Positions 32,065 to 44,545 of a DNA stretch of 64,000 nucleotides are shown here, one piece after another. This stretch comes from Lithospermum erythrorhizon (taxonomy: Eukaryota; Streptophyta; Magnoliopsida; Boraginales; Boraginaceae). The position numbers were made by a program, and so were the translations under genes. The notes under the pieces were generated by a model. That model had not been told where the DNA came from. It searched no databases and saw nothing but the letters and a program-made list of their open reading frames with translations. How positions within the stretch are numbered: position 1 is the stretch's first letter; the number at the start of each line of letters is the position of its first letter. Where the stretch lies: NCBI GenBank assembly GCA_019722365.1, contig JADFUC010002393.1:56982-120981 (forward strand), in the 5' to 3' direction.

Positions 32065-32612
32065 TACTATCTAACAAAGTACAACACACTAATCACTCGT
32101 ATGTTTTTTTTTTAATAATTCATGATATTAAGTAAAAGAAATTTGTCTGTAGCCTTCGTGGCTATTACATGAAGCAGAATTATATGAAACCAAATTAAAA
32201 GTACTGATAACAATGTTTTCCAAATTTAAAAAAACAACCAACACTAGTTGGTAACCAAAAGATCTCCCAATTCTTCTTGTTTCCTTCTTGAAGCACGGAT
32301 CTCCAATCATCAGTGCACCTAAGCTTGTGATAATTCTTGTACTATACTTGTGAAAATAAACCATCAGTAATGATATAAACCGAATGAAAACTAAGTTCTT
32401 TGGTGAGGAGAAGAGTAGTGAAAATTGATTCGTCAATGAAAGCCAGAGAAAATGAAGTAGAAGCATTCACATAATCAGAATTACCGTTGTTAGAGCTTAA
32501 AAGAATAGATTCTTTAATAATTGTTCGGATCCCCTTGAAAATCTCTAAAAGCCACTTGAATCTATTGTAAATACTATCTAACAAAGTACAACACACTAAT
32601 CACTCGTATGTT
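32065..32612 (-). mobile_element. Poly(A)-tailed retrocopy with 41-bp target duplications
   Basis: An identical 41-bp sequence (beginning TACTATCTAACAAAG) lies at 32065-32105 and 32572-32612. Between them, the minus-strand insert (32571 to 32106) ends in eight or more A next to the repeat. This is the signature of target-primed reverse transcription by a LINE. The insert has partly open frames (32596-32342 and 32466-32128, minus) but no recognised domain, so the parent transcript is unknown. The long duplication suggests a young insertion since both copies are still identical. Confidence 0.6.
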
Positions 32613-33231
32613 AACTTCTAAGTTGAAAACTGAAATATTTGAATAATCTATTTAATTCATAATTCTTTAATTATTTTACCCATTTAATTAATGGAAATCT
32701 TTCTAACAATTCATGCATGGCCCAACAATATAATGGCCAATGGGGGAACAAAGGTGTGCACATGTAGACCGTTCTTTGGGATCTCCCTGTATCTCTCTCT
32801 CAATGATGATCGTAGCTTTTACGGCAAATTAAAGGACGGCTTTCAAGATTGCCCTAGTACTTGCGCATGTAAAGGGCCAAGAAATATATATATATATATA
32901 TATTCATTCTTGTCTATATTTGGAAATATGGAATTACGTTCAACGGTTCAAGAAGTTGCTTACAACTTCAAAAGATCTCATTCTTGAGAATGAAGCAAGC
33001 TGAGTTATTTATTCCTAAGATAAGATTCTATTGTTGTAATAAAATAGAAGGTAGTAGTGTATAGCTGGATTGACACCTCCAATGAGCAAAAATGAATACA
33101 GCTATACAAAGTGAAAGCTTCTGCTATAATAATGGAATGGTTTCCAACACTTTCGGAATCTTGAACCAATGCCAAAACAATTAAACCAAAATTTAATTAA
33201 AAATGATTCAAATTATCGAGGGGCTAATTAT
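32613..33231. other. Intergenic; (TA)n run
   Basis: It contains (TA) repeats at about 32885-32902 and a plus ORF at 32691-32987 that runs through them. I do not regard it as a gene. Confidence 0.4.
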
Positions 33232-33470
33232 TACTCCTTAAAAGATTGTCACATTTTGATTTTTTAATAATTGAATTTTGACCGTATATATTTTTATTTG
33301 TGTTTTATAATATTTTATGAAAAATATATCAATAAAAATACATTTCAAATTCATTCAATTGATATATTTTTCATCAAATATTATACAATACAAACAAAAA
33401 TATTTATGGTCAAAGTCCAACTATTAAAGGTAAAAAGTGAAATGTAGCAATCTTGGAATGAGAAGAAGTA
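33232..33470. mobile_element. Fully palindromic MITE, 239 bp
   Basis: The two halves are inverted copies over their whole length: TACTCCTTAAAAGATTG ... GAAAAATATATCAA against the complement of TTGATATATTTTTC ... AATGAGAAGAAGTA. It begins and ends in TA. A transcript would fold into one long hairpin. Confidence 0.8.
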
Positions 33471-34559
33471 TATTTTTTGACAGGTCTTTATCTACAATCG
33501 TAAAAAAGATTAAACCGTAGTCAAAGTGTGCATAAAGACTAAATTATCCTTCATATAATTTAACACAATAAATATAGTCAAAATCACTAATTGTTCATCT
33601 TCCAATAAACATATTGTAGCTTTATTAAATGCGGTCAAACCTTCAATTGGGAGATAGTATATCACATAACACTTGGTAATAAGAAATCTATTGAAACACC
33701 AATAAAATTGTTTAGCGATATGAAACGGGTTATACCTATTTGTTTTTCCTTCTCTCTAGCATAAGTTTTTTTTGCCTATAAAGAAGTTCCAAAAATGATT
33801 AACAAGGAATTAATGAATAGAAAAGATTCAATCTTTGCTTGCAAATTCAATCATTGAAGGTACATAACCATACATTCAATTCCTTTATTCAATAATTATA
33901 TTCTTTGAAGAATAATTATTAAAGGGAATACATTATCTTTTATTAATTGGGATGATGAAATAGCTTAATTATTGGAATGAGATGTAAAGTTTTTGATTTT
34001 TTAGAGTGGATTAATGGATATGAAAGGCTTCAAATGTAGAATGTATTAATATTGAAATATAATTAAACTAGTTAGTTTTAAATTAGGAAGGATAATATTG
34101 TTACAAATTTTTTTGTTTAAATTGTTTTTACAATAGCATTTTATAATATAACTTTCACATTTAAAATTAGGCAACGTCCTATTTGATCCTTTTTGAACTC
34201 TGCCTCTTATTTTAAATGAAAAAACGAAAGAGTTAATAATTTGTCTAATGAGGATTAGAGTTTTTTGTCATCCCTCAATATTGCTTCATGATTTTAATGG
34301 TGATGTAACATTCACTTTGGATAATGGGCCCATAAGTTGTTAAAATACATTGGACAAAGAACCTTAGGTTTAAAATCATCTTTTAGGATGAGCGATTCTT
34401 AGGACGACACTTGGTACAATCATGTTCTGAATTGGTATGTATCATGTAAGATAATCATATAGATAGTGCATGAAAAAAGCATTATCTAAACACCGTTACC
34501 TAAACTAAAATTTGTTATAGTGAATGACCTCTCAACTTCCACTATAAACAAACAAATAC
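33471..34559. other. AT-rich intergenic DNA
   Basis: I see no ORF, repeat border or RNA gene here. Confidence 0.5.
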
Positions 34560-35456
34560 TCCCTCCACTCTTAGGTAGGTTCGAGAGTTCGGCCAGTATT
34601 CGAACCTTAGGTTGATGTCGGTTTGGCTCGGGTTTTGTGTCGAACCTTAAAATTTGAGTTATTTCGAGTTGAAAGGTGAAAATTCAATTCTATGGATTCG
34701 GCTCAATTTGTCGAACTTCGTTCGAAAAACTCTTCGAATGGTGAATCAGAGCCATAATTTGAAGTTAAAGTTGAAATCAAAATTAAAATAATAATTAAAA
34801 TTGAAACAATTGAAACAATTGAACAATTAATTAAAATCTCAGATTGAATTATAATTGAAACATCCCAACTAAAAGACTTAGTGATACCTAATTAGACAAA
34901 AAAATACAATTGAATATCTAATTCAACTCCTAATTAAATTTGAAATCAAAATAGCAAATTGAATTATCAATTCAAACCTTGACTTTTACATGCATGTTCA
35001 AAACTTCATCAAAAGAACAACTGCAAGGACACCACCGTGTCTTGTTGTTAGTTCTTTTTGGATTTGTACTTCATTGCCTTAGCTTTCTCGGTTGGTTTGT
35101 TTATAAATGAGAATGGAGGTGGAGTTGAGGTTGATGATTGAATTACTTGAGGGAGATAACCGTAAGGGAGAGGGCCTCTGGTCAGGTATAATTATATGGA
35201 AATTTGAAGGGTAATCTGTTGTGTTATTTTGAGTTAAAGGGGTGGTCATAATGGACCATAAGTCCATAATAATTATATGGACCACGAGTCAGCGACCACA
35301 ATCGAGCCTGGCTTTTTAGACCAGTTAGAACACGTTGCGTCGAATATCGATTTGAAGCGTTCGTCTAGGTTTTTATCATAAAATGAAGCCTCGAGCAGAA
35401 CTATTTCGGGCGAATACTTGAATCAAATCGAACATGATTAATTTACATCCCCACTT
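34560..35456. mobile_element. Probable non-autonomous DNA transposon (hAT or Helitron-like ends)
   Basis: The left part (34570-34740) is full of TCGAA / TTCGAAC words (GGTTCGAGAGTTCGGCC). The right part (35335-35456) ends TCGAACATGATTAATTTACATCCCC, the kind of terminus often seen in plant elements beginning GGGGTGTAAAT. The middle is AT-rich. Class and exact borders are uncertain. Confidence 0.4.
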
Positions 35457-38070
35457 TCGGGGTAATGCATTTTCACCATGGCATAACGCGCGTTCCAAAA
35501 TTGACTCTTAAGCCAGTGCATATGGTGGAGTATATGGAGCCCACTTTTAAGTACTACGGCGGCTTTAGTGACTGCTTTGGCCGGATTGTGAAGCAATCGA
35601 TCATTAGGAGCCGATAAGTTCGAGGAAAACAATAGCGATCCAATCTAGTGGTTGAGTCTACAGATAGAGCGAAGGCAACCTACGAGACCTCACGCAAGTG
35701 ACAGTATCCGCTCATTGAACCTGAAGAATCGCCCAATATCCAGACGAATAGGGAATAAAGTTGAAGGCGGACAATCGTCGCTTGTTTTGTAGGAACTCTC
35801 GTTTAGATGAGCGTATCAAGCTAAACGCGGAGGATTTGTGATCCAGAGCTGACACTAAAAGCAGGACGAGATCGTATTTTTCAATGATGCGGACCCATGG
35901 TAGTGGCTGACTCTTACGAGAGAGGATAAACGTGGCGGGCCTCTCACGAGAAGGTGCTTCCCTTTTCACAGGCTTTAGTCGTTGTTGATCCGTTTTTAGC
36001 ACAAAATCCTCGGTGGGTTGCTTTTGCGTTTTAGAAGCGATCTCCACTTAAAGAGCCACTTGTGATGGGCCTAGTGATCTTGTCTACAGACTGGAGAGAA
36101 CTTTAAGGGCCCGATATTTCCCAGGTTGAGGGATATCTACACTTCTCCGTCCTTTATTAGGGCAGAAAAAGGTCTTTACTCCAACTAATCCGATTACTGC
36201 TTTGCCCACTCATGTGGCCGGAGAGCATTCGACCTTTGTGGATTCTGGGCCGGAGGATCATGGGGAGATAAATTTTGAAGGCGTGGCTTGGTATGCTCCA
36301 ATCCCTGTAGATCTTGGTTCCGTGGGCTGCGAGGCTATCCCTTACTCTCGGCCTCGAGGAGAAGTCGCGATCCCCTCACAGCATCCCGGCGGTGCGGTCC
36401 CTTAGGAGTCGGATAGGTTCCCACTGCCAGTGCGGATCCGCTCTTTGCCTCTTTTTTTTCCACGAGGACCCGGATATGATGTTGTTATTTCATACATAGT
36501 CTCATGCTTCCCTGCAGAGGGATTCATGGCGCCCGAAGAGTCCGCATGGACCACAGCTGTGAGGAACTAATCTATCTTTCTGCATCTAGAGATAAAATAC
36601 GTCTTCTCGTGCCCTCAAGGCTTGCCGGCCCGCACCACTAGCACTTTCTTTTTGTAGTTCTTTTTGACCTCGAGGGTAGTCTTGATCCTGAGGAGGCTGT
36701 GTCACTCCTATGAAGAGGCTAGCGGGGTCTTCCTCGAGTTAGCCAAATGAAGGCCTGAACAAGGCGGAGGAAGGGGTCCTCTGACCGCCTCAGGAAATAA
36801 AGGCTGGGGAATACAGTGCCACTGGGAGAAAGATATGCCTCCGGCGTCGTATGAAATTAGAGCCCAGTTGGAGGTGTACAAAAGGCTGAGAGGATGCAAC
36901 GCAATTGGAGAGGGCTTATTTTTGAAGAAGGAGAGGGAGAGCCTTGGCGCTAGTAGGGGTGAGAAGCTTCTGATCCAGCAGCCCCATCTGCCGGGCAATA
37001 TGAGAAAGCAACTCGAGCGCGAATCCTTGGAGGCAATCTAAAGAGTCCATACTGTTGAAAGTCTTGGAGAAGCGGTCCTCGGCCGATCTGGGGCGTGTGA
37101 AGCGCTTTCGTCGCCCACTTCGCGTGCCACGGAGAGGGACCGTCCAAGTAGTGCGGGGCCTAAGTTGGAAGAGGCGGAACTTCGAGGTTCCTACTGACCT
37201 ATGGGACTCGGTGAGGGATGATGTATCCTTTCAGGCCCCTGGAGTCTTTAATATTACCTCTTTGTCTCCTCCATTATCACGAACAATATTTCTCCCCTTT
37301 TTGCTTGACATTTTCTTTAGTTACAGTTTATGCGTTTAGTGTTACTCCTCAAAATTAGGTAGTAGGAACAACTCGAGCTTCGGTCGGGAGGATGCCGGTA
37401 GGCTGATCTGACAAAGAGTTTTGTGTCCTTTGTTTATTCCTAAGCCCTCGGGATGTCTAAACTTGAAACTTCCTTCTTGTCCAACATGAGGTTGGTTCTC
37501 TAATTAGTCCAGGACGTTAGGATATACTCAAATATTTAGATGAATTTACATAAACTTGTGTGGTTTGGAATTACACCTGGCCGGCAGTACGCAGATTGAT
37601 ACTACACCCAATATATAGAACTTTTTGAGTTCTCAGGAACAGCAAGTAAATCAATTATTTTATTCCATAATGAAGCGAAATAACAAAACGGTTACACAAA
37701 GTATTCGCCAGTGCGTCGTTCCGTGTAATTGCAGCATCTCGAGGTTCCATTTCATGATGGCAGCCCATGACTCTCGGATAATGTATGGGCATAAAGACTC
37801 TGAAGCTTTTCAAGTGCCCGTGAGTGGATGCTTGCGGTTCTCTTAGAATCGGATCTGCTACTAGAAATTGTCGGCACGGACCGCTTTTTATTGTAGTAAG
37901 CGGTACACTCACTTCAGCTATCGCTGTCTTACAGGACCACTGACCACTTTCTCTTCCGATAGGATCCAGAGAGTTGAGCGCGACCCACCTTTCAAATCAA
38001 GCTAACTTCGTCATAATTAGGTGAATCTCTGCGATGCTTAATCGTCGGATCCATACGCTGGGATGAAGAG
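35457..38070. mobile_element. GC-richer degenerate retroelement block
   Basis: The base composition changes sharply at about 35440 and returns at 38070, where LTR C begins. Plus-strand frames at 36202-36405, 36835-37041 and 37055-37339 are rich in Arg, Glu and Leu (for example YEIRAQLEVYKRLRG), compatible with a decayed coiled-coil protein. Tat-lineage Gypsy elements often carry an extra antisense ORF between pol and the 3' LTR, and a minus-strand Tat pol fragment lies across element C at 44546-45860. Linking them is inference. Confidence 0.35.
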
Positions 38071-40373
38071 TGCAGAAATAACTTTTTATTCACGCCTAAG
38101 CGATTAAATTATATTGCATATATCATTTGGTTGGTGGTGGGCTTAGAAGATTTTAGCTATACTTTTAAGTAATAAAATCGATATCTGAAGGACTAGTATT
38201 AGATGATTAGTAATTTATGTATAAGGTTAGTACATTTGAAATCGTTCTCATAAAAGTTTTATGCCAAAAGTAGGCCATGCAAGCGGGACACTACATTTAT
38301 CCTAAATATCTACATGACACCATCCATTATTATCTTCGTCAAAACCCCACGCCCCTTCTGCTCTTGAGTGGCGAACCCCCCACTTTTAGAGTGGTTTATC
38401 GTCACTCACCATTAAATGCTTTCTCTATTGTAAAAGGTAGAAAGTTTGAAGCTTTGTGATGTTTTCTTAAGTTTTTGGAGATTGACTTTTAGTTTGACTT
38501 TTGTTGACTTTGAATTTTGGGACTTTAAATGGTATAGGGTTCATGAGCTTGGATTAAGTGATTTGAGGTGATTATGTCGATTTTGGGGTTGAAATGTGTT
38601 GATTTTTGAGGGGAGTTGACTTTTGTTATTTCCCAGATTTCCTTAAATGGTATTATGATGTTATAGGACCTTAATATAGTTGTTTGAAGTATAAGTTGTG
38701 ATTTTGATGTTGATTGGAAAGGTATGTTGAGGTAGGATTTTGAAGTTGATTAATATAGTGGGTTTTGATTAAAGATTGATAGAAATGGATTAATTAGTTG
38801 GAGAATTTGTTGGATTGATTAGAAATTATTTAGAGTGTTGGAATTGGGGTAGGGGGAGGGGGCCGAAATTTATTGTGTTGGGGTGGTTGGAATTTCGTTG
38901 TTTTATTAGTCGTTTAAACGCGCGTAGTAATATTTTCACCTAGAGTTGTTAAGTTGATAACTATAATTGTTGTAAGTTGGATAGTTAAAAACTAAAATGG
39001 GGTTATGATTGTAGTAAGTAGTAATTTTCGGGTGTTTGTGATTAGGCGTGGGCGTAGGAAAGCGGCACTTGGATTAGCTAGACGAGGCGTTGTGTGTAGT
39101 GAGTAATTATCTCGTAGATTGTAAATAGACTTACCAAATTGTGAATGTATTTATGTATGTATATATTTTTGTGTTGATTATAAGTTGAATATGAATTCAC
39201 TTTATTGAATATGGATTGTATGTTGTTTTGTGAGTCGTTGGGCGTTTTGAGGTGAAGTTGAGTCGTATTAAGATAAGTGGTTTCCGGGTTGTTTGGTCAT
39301 TTTGGATGTTTAGAGTGTTTTGTTGGTTGGGTTGGTGTGGGATGGGTTGTATGGGTTGATAATGTATGTTGAGTTGTATTATCCGGTATTTTCATATACA
39401 TAGGTATAAGTGAGTATTTTGCCTCGTACCTCGTTAAAGGCGTTGTTAGCACCCGGCCAGACATGGTTTTCTCTCTGGTAGGGTTGATTATATGCGAATT
39501 CGTTGATCGGGTTTTATATTAAGTTGATGAGTGTTTAGGGGTGAGGTTGATTTTTGAGTTGATTGAGTTGTTTAGTTGTGGGCTCTGAATGTTGAGTTGA
39601 TTGGAGTTGTAGTTGTGTAGTTTGAGTAGTACTAGTGTTGTTGGCGGTATTGGAGTTGGATGGTCTCTTTTAGGTTGGTAATGCTTTATTGTGTTGGTTG
39701 ATAGAGTAGAGTCGGGGACTTCGTTTGGGTATTGTTGTGGGTGATTATCATTTTATTTTCCTTTACTCCGGTATGTTTATGTTTAGTTGGCGAGCCTATA
39801 AATTTATACATTTTGATAATGAATTCACTAATGACATATATTATGGCCTTACGTTGTCTGACATTACGTAATACTCGTCTATAGAAAATTAACTATTTTA
39901 ACTACTAGCGAGTACGGGCTAATTGCCACTCTTGAGATAAGTATTCCTTAAGCTTACTTAACCGCTATTCGCTATGGGCGGCATTTATTTGTGTCGGGTT
40001 GTGGTGGTCTTCACCCAGTACATTTGAGTGATCGTGCCTTAGAGCCTAGGTGGCGGGTGGTAGTAGATCATGATGCTGTCATTGTTTTATTGTAGTTCGA
40101 GGTTAACTTTCTGTTGTTGTAGTTTGATTTGGTAGGTTGTATGTTGATATTTTTGTCTTTGGTCGATTGTTGTATCTGAGGTTGTGTTGTGTGGTTTGGA
40201 AACACCATGATGGATCATTTTCTTCGCTTGTTCTTTTCATATGAATTTTATTTTATTGGTTTATTCGGGACGGTGTGTCTTTTAAATTTAGTCATCCGTG
40301 ATTTGGTGACTACGGTGTCCTAAGTTTGGATGAAGTTAACCTTAGGGCGGCCGACCTGGGGCGGGTCGTTACA
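38071..40373 (+). repeat. Gypsy LTR C, 2.3 kb
   Basis: It starts TGCAGAAATAACTTTTTATT and ends GGGCGGGTCGTTACA directly before the PBS ATTTTGGTATCGGGC. Near the start it has repeated TTGACTTT words shared with LTRs A, B, D and E. The left edge is inferred by comparison with those. Confidence 0.75.
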
Positions 40374-41480
40374 ATTTTGGTATCGGGCGTGGGTTTGGAT
40401 TTTTGGTTGTCTGTGTGGTTATGTGTCTATCTGAATTATTTTCTTTCCCCAGAGTTGTGTGGTTGAGTTTTTCTCGGAGGTCTAAATCATTTCTTTCGTT
40501 TTTCTACTGAAATTTGTTGAGGGATGCCATAGAGGTAAGGCCAGTAGGTGACCCGTGCCCACGAGGTGCCGAGGTAGACCGAGTCTTTGGAAGTAAATTA
40601 GAGGTGGCGAGGCCATTTGGTAGAGGGATTATGGCGAGCGAGCCCGGTGTGGAGACATGAGAGTTCCGGATGCAACCCAGTCCCCAGTTGATCACGACTG
40701 GCGTGGTTGAGTTTTAGATTATCCTCGAAATTATGGAGTTGTACTCTATCCCGGTGATTGAGTTTATTAGGATATGGAGACTATATTTGAGCCGATGGGC
40801 ATAGGGGATGGTGAGGTCGGGTTTACCCGCACATAGACTCCATGATTCTTGTAGCGTGGCGGGTGGGAATTGTCTGCGCCTATCGTTGGTATGCGAGGAC
40901 CAGTATGGGCTGCTTTGGAAGAGAGAGTTGATTACATTGTTGACTAAGGGCGGAATCGGTTGATTAGTATAGAGAGCGGTTTTAGCGAGTTGCCGCTGCT
41001 CCCGGTTGTGCACAGCGGCGAAGAAGATTAAGAGATTCCGTGATGGGTTGAGATGGGAGATCCACCACCGGGTATCATTGATGACTTTCGCTAGCTTTCA
41101 CGAGTTGAGGAATGCTGCATTGAAGGTCGAGATAGGTGCTTGAACTGAAGTAGCGAGGTGAAAGAGACTGACATGACGATTAGTCTGTGGTGGACACTTC
41201 TAGTTGGAATTTGAGAAGAGGTGGCCAGCCAGACTCGTCCGGCCTCGAGAATCGATTCCCTTTTGTTGTTCGTCCCGAGTTTTTGGAAGCTTCTTACGCG
41301 CCCGCGATTGCACCTTTAGATACGGTGGATTTGAGGGGAGGCCATCAGCTGGAGTTCTGGTGATATCGGATGCTTCTAGTTGTATTAGTCCAATGGAATG
41401 GGATCACGAGGATTTTTGGGAGAGAGAGAGAGATGATCTGTTTCCATTGTCGACACGGACATCTTCGCGAGGATTGTCCT
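40374..41480 (+). pseudogene. Gypsy C gag remnant with CCHC zinc knuckle
   Basis: The zinc knuckle reads CFHCRHGHLREDC at about 41439-41477 (Cys-x2-Cys-x3-His spacing with GH, then x4-Cys). Upstream gag is broken by many stops, several at positions where CGA/CAG-type codons would be expected. This suggests C-to-T decay of methylated DNA. Confidence 0.7.
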
Positions 41481-41689
41481 CAGTTTCCCAAAGTGGGTGG
41501 TCTTTAGTTCATTTTACCGATTCGATCCATGAGGTGGATATCGGGGGGCCGAGGGGAGGTGGGCCAGTGCTTGGGCGTGGAGTGTCGCAGTTGGAGGCTC
41601 ACCGGGGGCGTATCCCGGTGGTAGCGAGGTGAGGTGTGGTGGGGGCAGTTCATGCGATCCAGCAGCAAGAGGCGAGTGATTCTCTAGAG

Positions 41690-42209
41690 TTGTGACGGAG
41701 TGCCTTGTTATTGAGTGCAGGGGGCTAGGGTACTTTTTTCTTCACAGGCCTACTGTTCATTTATTTCCGGAGATTTGTTGATGGTTTACTTTATGTGAGA
41801 GTCTTTACTTGTTCCTTGTTATCACGACACCGATTAGGGAGGTTAGTTGAGGTTAGGCATGTCTGTAAGTTGTGCTTGAGTATAAGTAATTAGTTGCTAG
41901 TTGTAGACCTCTTTCCATTTGCAGTTAGTAGACTTTGATCTTATCTTGGGTATGGATTAATTTGGGGAGACATCGCGCTTGAATTATTTGCCATATAAAG
42001 AGATTATCTTTGCGAGTCGGGTAGACGGATATTCTGTTTGTGGAGTTAGGAAGATCACTACCCGTCGAGGTTTCATTTCAGCACTTGAGGCCAGGAAGTT
42101 GATGAAGAAAGGTTGTGTTGGGTTTCTGGGATATGTGGTCGACTTGGAGAGAGAGGAGAGTAGATTGGAGGATGTTCGTGTTGTCCGTGAGTATGTTGAT
42201 GTTTTCTAG
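41690..42209 (+). pseudogene. Gypsy C protease end and RT leader
   Basis: An aspartic protease tail is visible as FDLILGMD-like text near 41935-41955. The open frame 41979-42209 (NYLPYKEIIFASRVDGYSV ... VVREYVDVF) is the linker that precedes RT in Del-type elements, where the family has 'VREFPDVF'. Confidence 0.65.
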
Positions 42210-43500
42210 AGGATTTGCGGAGTTTACGCGAGGAGGTGGAGTTTTTGATTGAGGTAGTTCAGTGCTGGCGCCGATTTCTATTCTTGGTAGAATGGCTCAG
42301 CGAGTTGAAGAAGTTGAAGACTCGGTTACAGGAAGGCGCTTGATAGGGGTTCATTAAGGCGAGTGTTTCTCAGGTAGGGTGCACCGGGATTACATTTGTG
42401 AAGAAAAGAAGGATGAGTACGTTGAGGTTGTGTATAGACTGACAATTGAATAAAGGTATTCTCGAGAACCCATTATCCATTGCGGATAAATGATCTATTT
42501 GACCAGTTGAGGGATGCCAAGGTGTTTTCGAAGATTGATTTGAGATCCGGTTATCACCAGTTGAGGATCAAGGAGGGTGACATTCCGAAATCAGCATTTC
42601 GATCCCGGTATGGGCACTACGAGTTTATGGTGATGCCATTTGGGTTGACTAATGCTGACTGACATTCATGGATTTGATTGTCGGGTGTTCGAGGAGTTTA
42701 TGGATAAGTTCGTGATTGTGTTTATTGATGATATTTTGATCTACTCGGTGGCGAGGAGGGCAGAGGCACCTACAGTTGTTGGAGGCATTGAGGCAGCCAG
42801 CAGTCGTGATGCGCTAAATTCACCAAGTGTAGATGCAGTTTGGCGATGCAGTTCTTGGGCCGTGTTGTATGGGGTGATGGTATTTGTGTGGATCCCGAAG
42901 GTGGAGAATTTTGTGAATAATGGGAGGCCACGAGTGTGACAAAGTTAGGAGTTTCTTGGGTTTGTTTGGGTATTACCGGAGGTTTTATAGGGGACTTCGT
43001 TAATTGGAGCTCCGATGACTAAGTTGACCAGGAAGGGTGTTTCCTTTATTTGGGATGAGGATTATGAAGTACATTTCAAGAGTTGAAGGAAAAGTAGACT
43101 CACACTTTTGGTTTGGCCTACCCGTCCGGTCTGAGGGTTATGTGATGTCTGACGTCACACGGTGGGTTGTATTGATGTTTGAGAATGGGAGAGTGATTGC
43201 TTATCTTCTCGGCAGTGAAGAATCATAAGAGAGAATTACCCGACCACGTCTTGAGTTGGTGTATGCGTTGAAGTTGTGGGGAGGCGTGCTTGTATGGGGT
43301 TAGATGCAGTTTTCACCACGTCACAAAAGTTTGAAGTACCTCCCGGCCCAACAGAGACACGAATTTGAGGCGAATGAGATGCATGGGTTTATCGGCGACT
43401 CACGATGTGACTATTGTTATCGCCCAGGAAGGCGAATGTTGTAAGAGATGCTTTGGTAAGGAAGGAAGGGGAAGGCTAAGGAACCAAAGGTGGAGATGGG
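42210..43500 (+). pseudogene. Gypsy C reverse transcriptase and RNase H
   Basis: [21 protein letters not shown] (42480 on), [15 protein letters not shown], then after a frameshift FVIVFIDDILIYS near 42710-42755 with the catalytic DD intact. RNase H: KGVSFIWDEDYE near 43040, EGYVMSDV near 43135, GRVIAY near 43190 and a TSQKFEVP-like decay of the usual 'TDHKSLKY' near 43320. At least four frame changes occur. Confidence 0.8.
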
Positions 43501-44545
43501 CGACTTGGAGTTGATCTTGAGGTTGGTAGCAGTGGTGAGTTGTTGGCTCATGTAAAAGTTCGACCTGTACTCTTTGATCGAATCTTGGAGCTTCAGCAAA
43601 AAGATGAGAAATTACAGAATATCATTCAAGAGGTGAAGAATGGAGGTAGATCAGATTTTGTGGTTGATGATAGTGGTGTATTGAGGATGAATGGTAGGTT
43701 GGTGAATTTTTTGCAAATGTTACGAGGAGTTGAATAAGGAGATTCTTGATGAGGCTGTGTGCTCCTTATATGTCATCCGGGTAGCAATAATATGGGGACT
43801 TGAAATTGATTTATTGGTGGCTTTGGGATGAAGAGATTGCGAGTTGGCGAGATGTTTGTGGTTTTGTTGAGGTGAAGAGATTGAGCATATAGACACCTAC
43901 GGGTTTATTTGCGGCCACTTCCGATTCTGAATGGACGTGGGAGAATATCTTTATGAATTTCTTATTCGGGGACTACTAGATCGTCGAGCGGAGCAGTTGG
44001 GTGATAAATTGAATGATTGTCGAGATTTGCTCCTTCACTTGCAATTAAATCAATGGACGGAGGCTACCGAAGATTTATGTTGATCGATTGTGAGATTGCA
44101 TGGGGTTACAGTGTCGTTATCTCCGACCATGATCACGAGGTTTGCCGAGACTTGGAGAGGTTTGGCGTTAGGGACGAGTTGAGTTGGTACATCTTTCCAT
44201 CCTATCTGAGATGGGCAATCGAGAGAGGGCGATCAGACTTTGGAGAGGTAATAGCCCCGAGGCGTGTGTTTTAATTCTCGGGGAGTTGGGATGATGAGTT
44301 GCTAAAAGATGGAGTTCGGCGTATAATAATAGTTTTCCTTTGGTATTGAGATGGCACCCGTTTGAGGAGTTATATGGGCGAAAGTGTCGAACTCGGTTTG
44401 CTGGAATGAAGTGGGAGAGAAGAGGTTTATGGTTCGAGTTGGATTTGAAGATTAGGTGGAAGGATCAAGTTGATCTGGCCACACGAAGGCAGACAGGGCC
44501 AGAGAGGAAGGCGGAAGAAATCACCATTCGCCGACCGTGGGGTCT
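43501..44545 (+). pseudogene. Gypsy C integrase
   Basis: The open frame 43540-43737 carries the pre-integrase linker (RILELQQKDEKLQNIIQEVK). Downstream come decayed HHCC-domain text (43745-43900), WTWENIFMNFLFGDY near 43925, IVRLHGVTVSLSPTMITRF near 44085 and RLRSYMGESVE near 44360. The chromodomain expected at the end is not visible because the sequence is cut at about 44545. Confidence 0.75.

Larger units (their letters stand above)
38071..44545 (+). mobile_element. Gypsy chromovirus element C (Tekay/Del-like), 5' LTR plus decayed body
   Basis: It has a 5' LTR at 38071-40373, a PBS at 40376-40388, then gag, protease, RT, RNase H and integrase in Gypsy order up to about 44545. The text [17 protein letters not shown] and [17 protein letters not shown] is typical of the Del/Tekay lineage, which has LTRs of 2 kb or more. 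Stops and frameshifts occur in every domain. The 3' LTR is absent: the sequence changes abruptly to a Tat fragment on the other strand. Confidence 0.85.

Noticed and set aside
32691..32987. 98-codon plus ORF with Cys-rich start
   Set aside because: It runs into a (TA)n repeat, has no signal peptide or family pattern, and its neighbours are repeats.
41204..41632. 142-codon plus ORF as a host gene
   Set aside because: It lies in the gag region of Gypsy C, in a different frame from the zinc knuckle. It is retroelement sequence.
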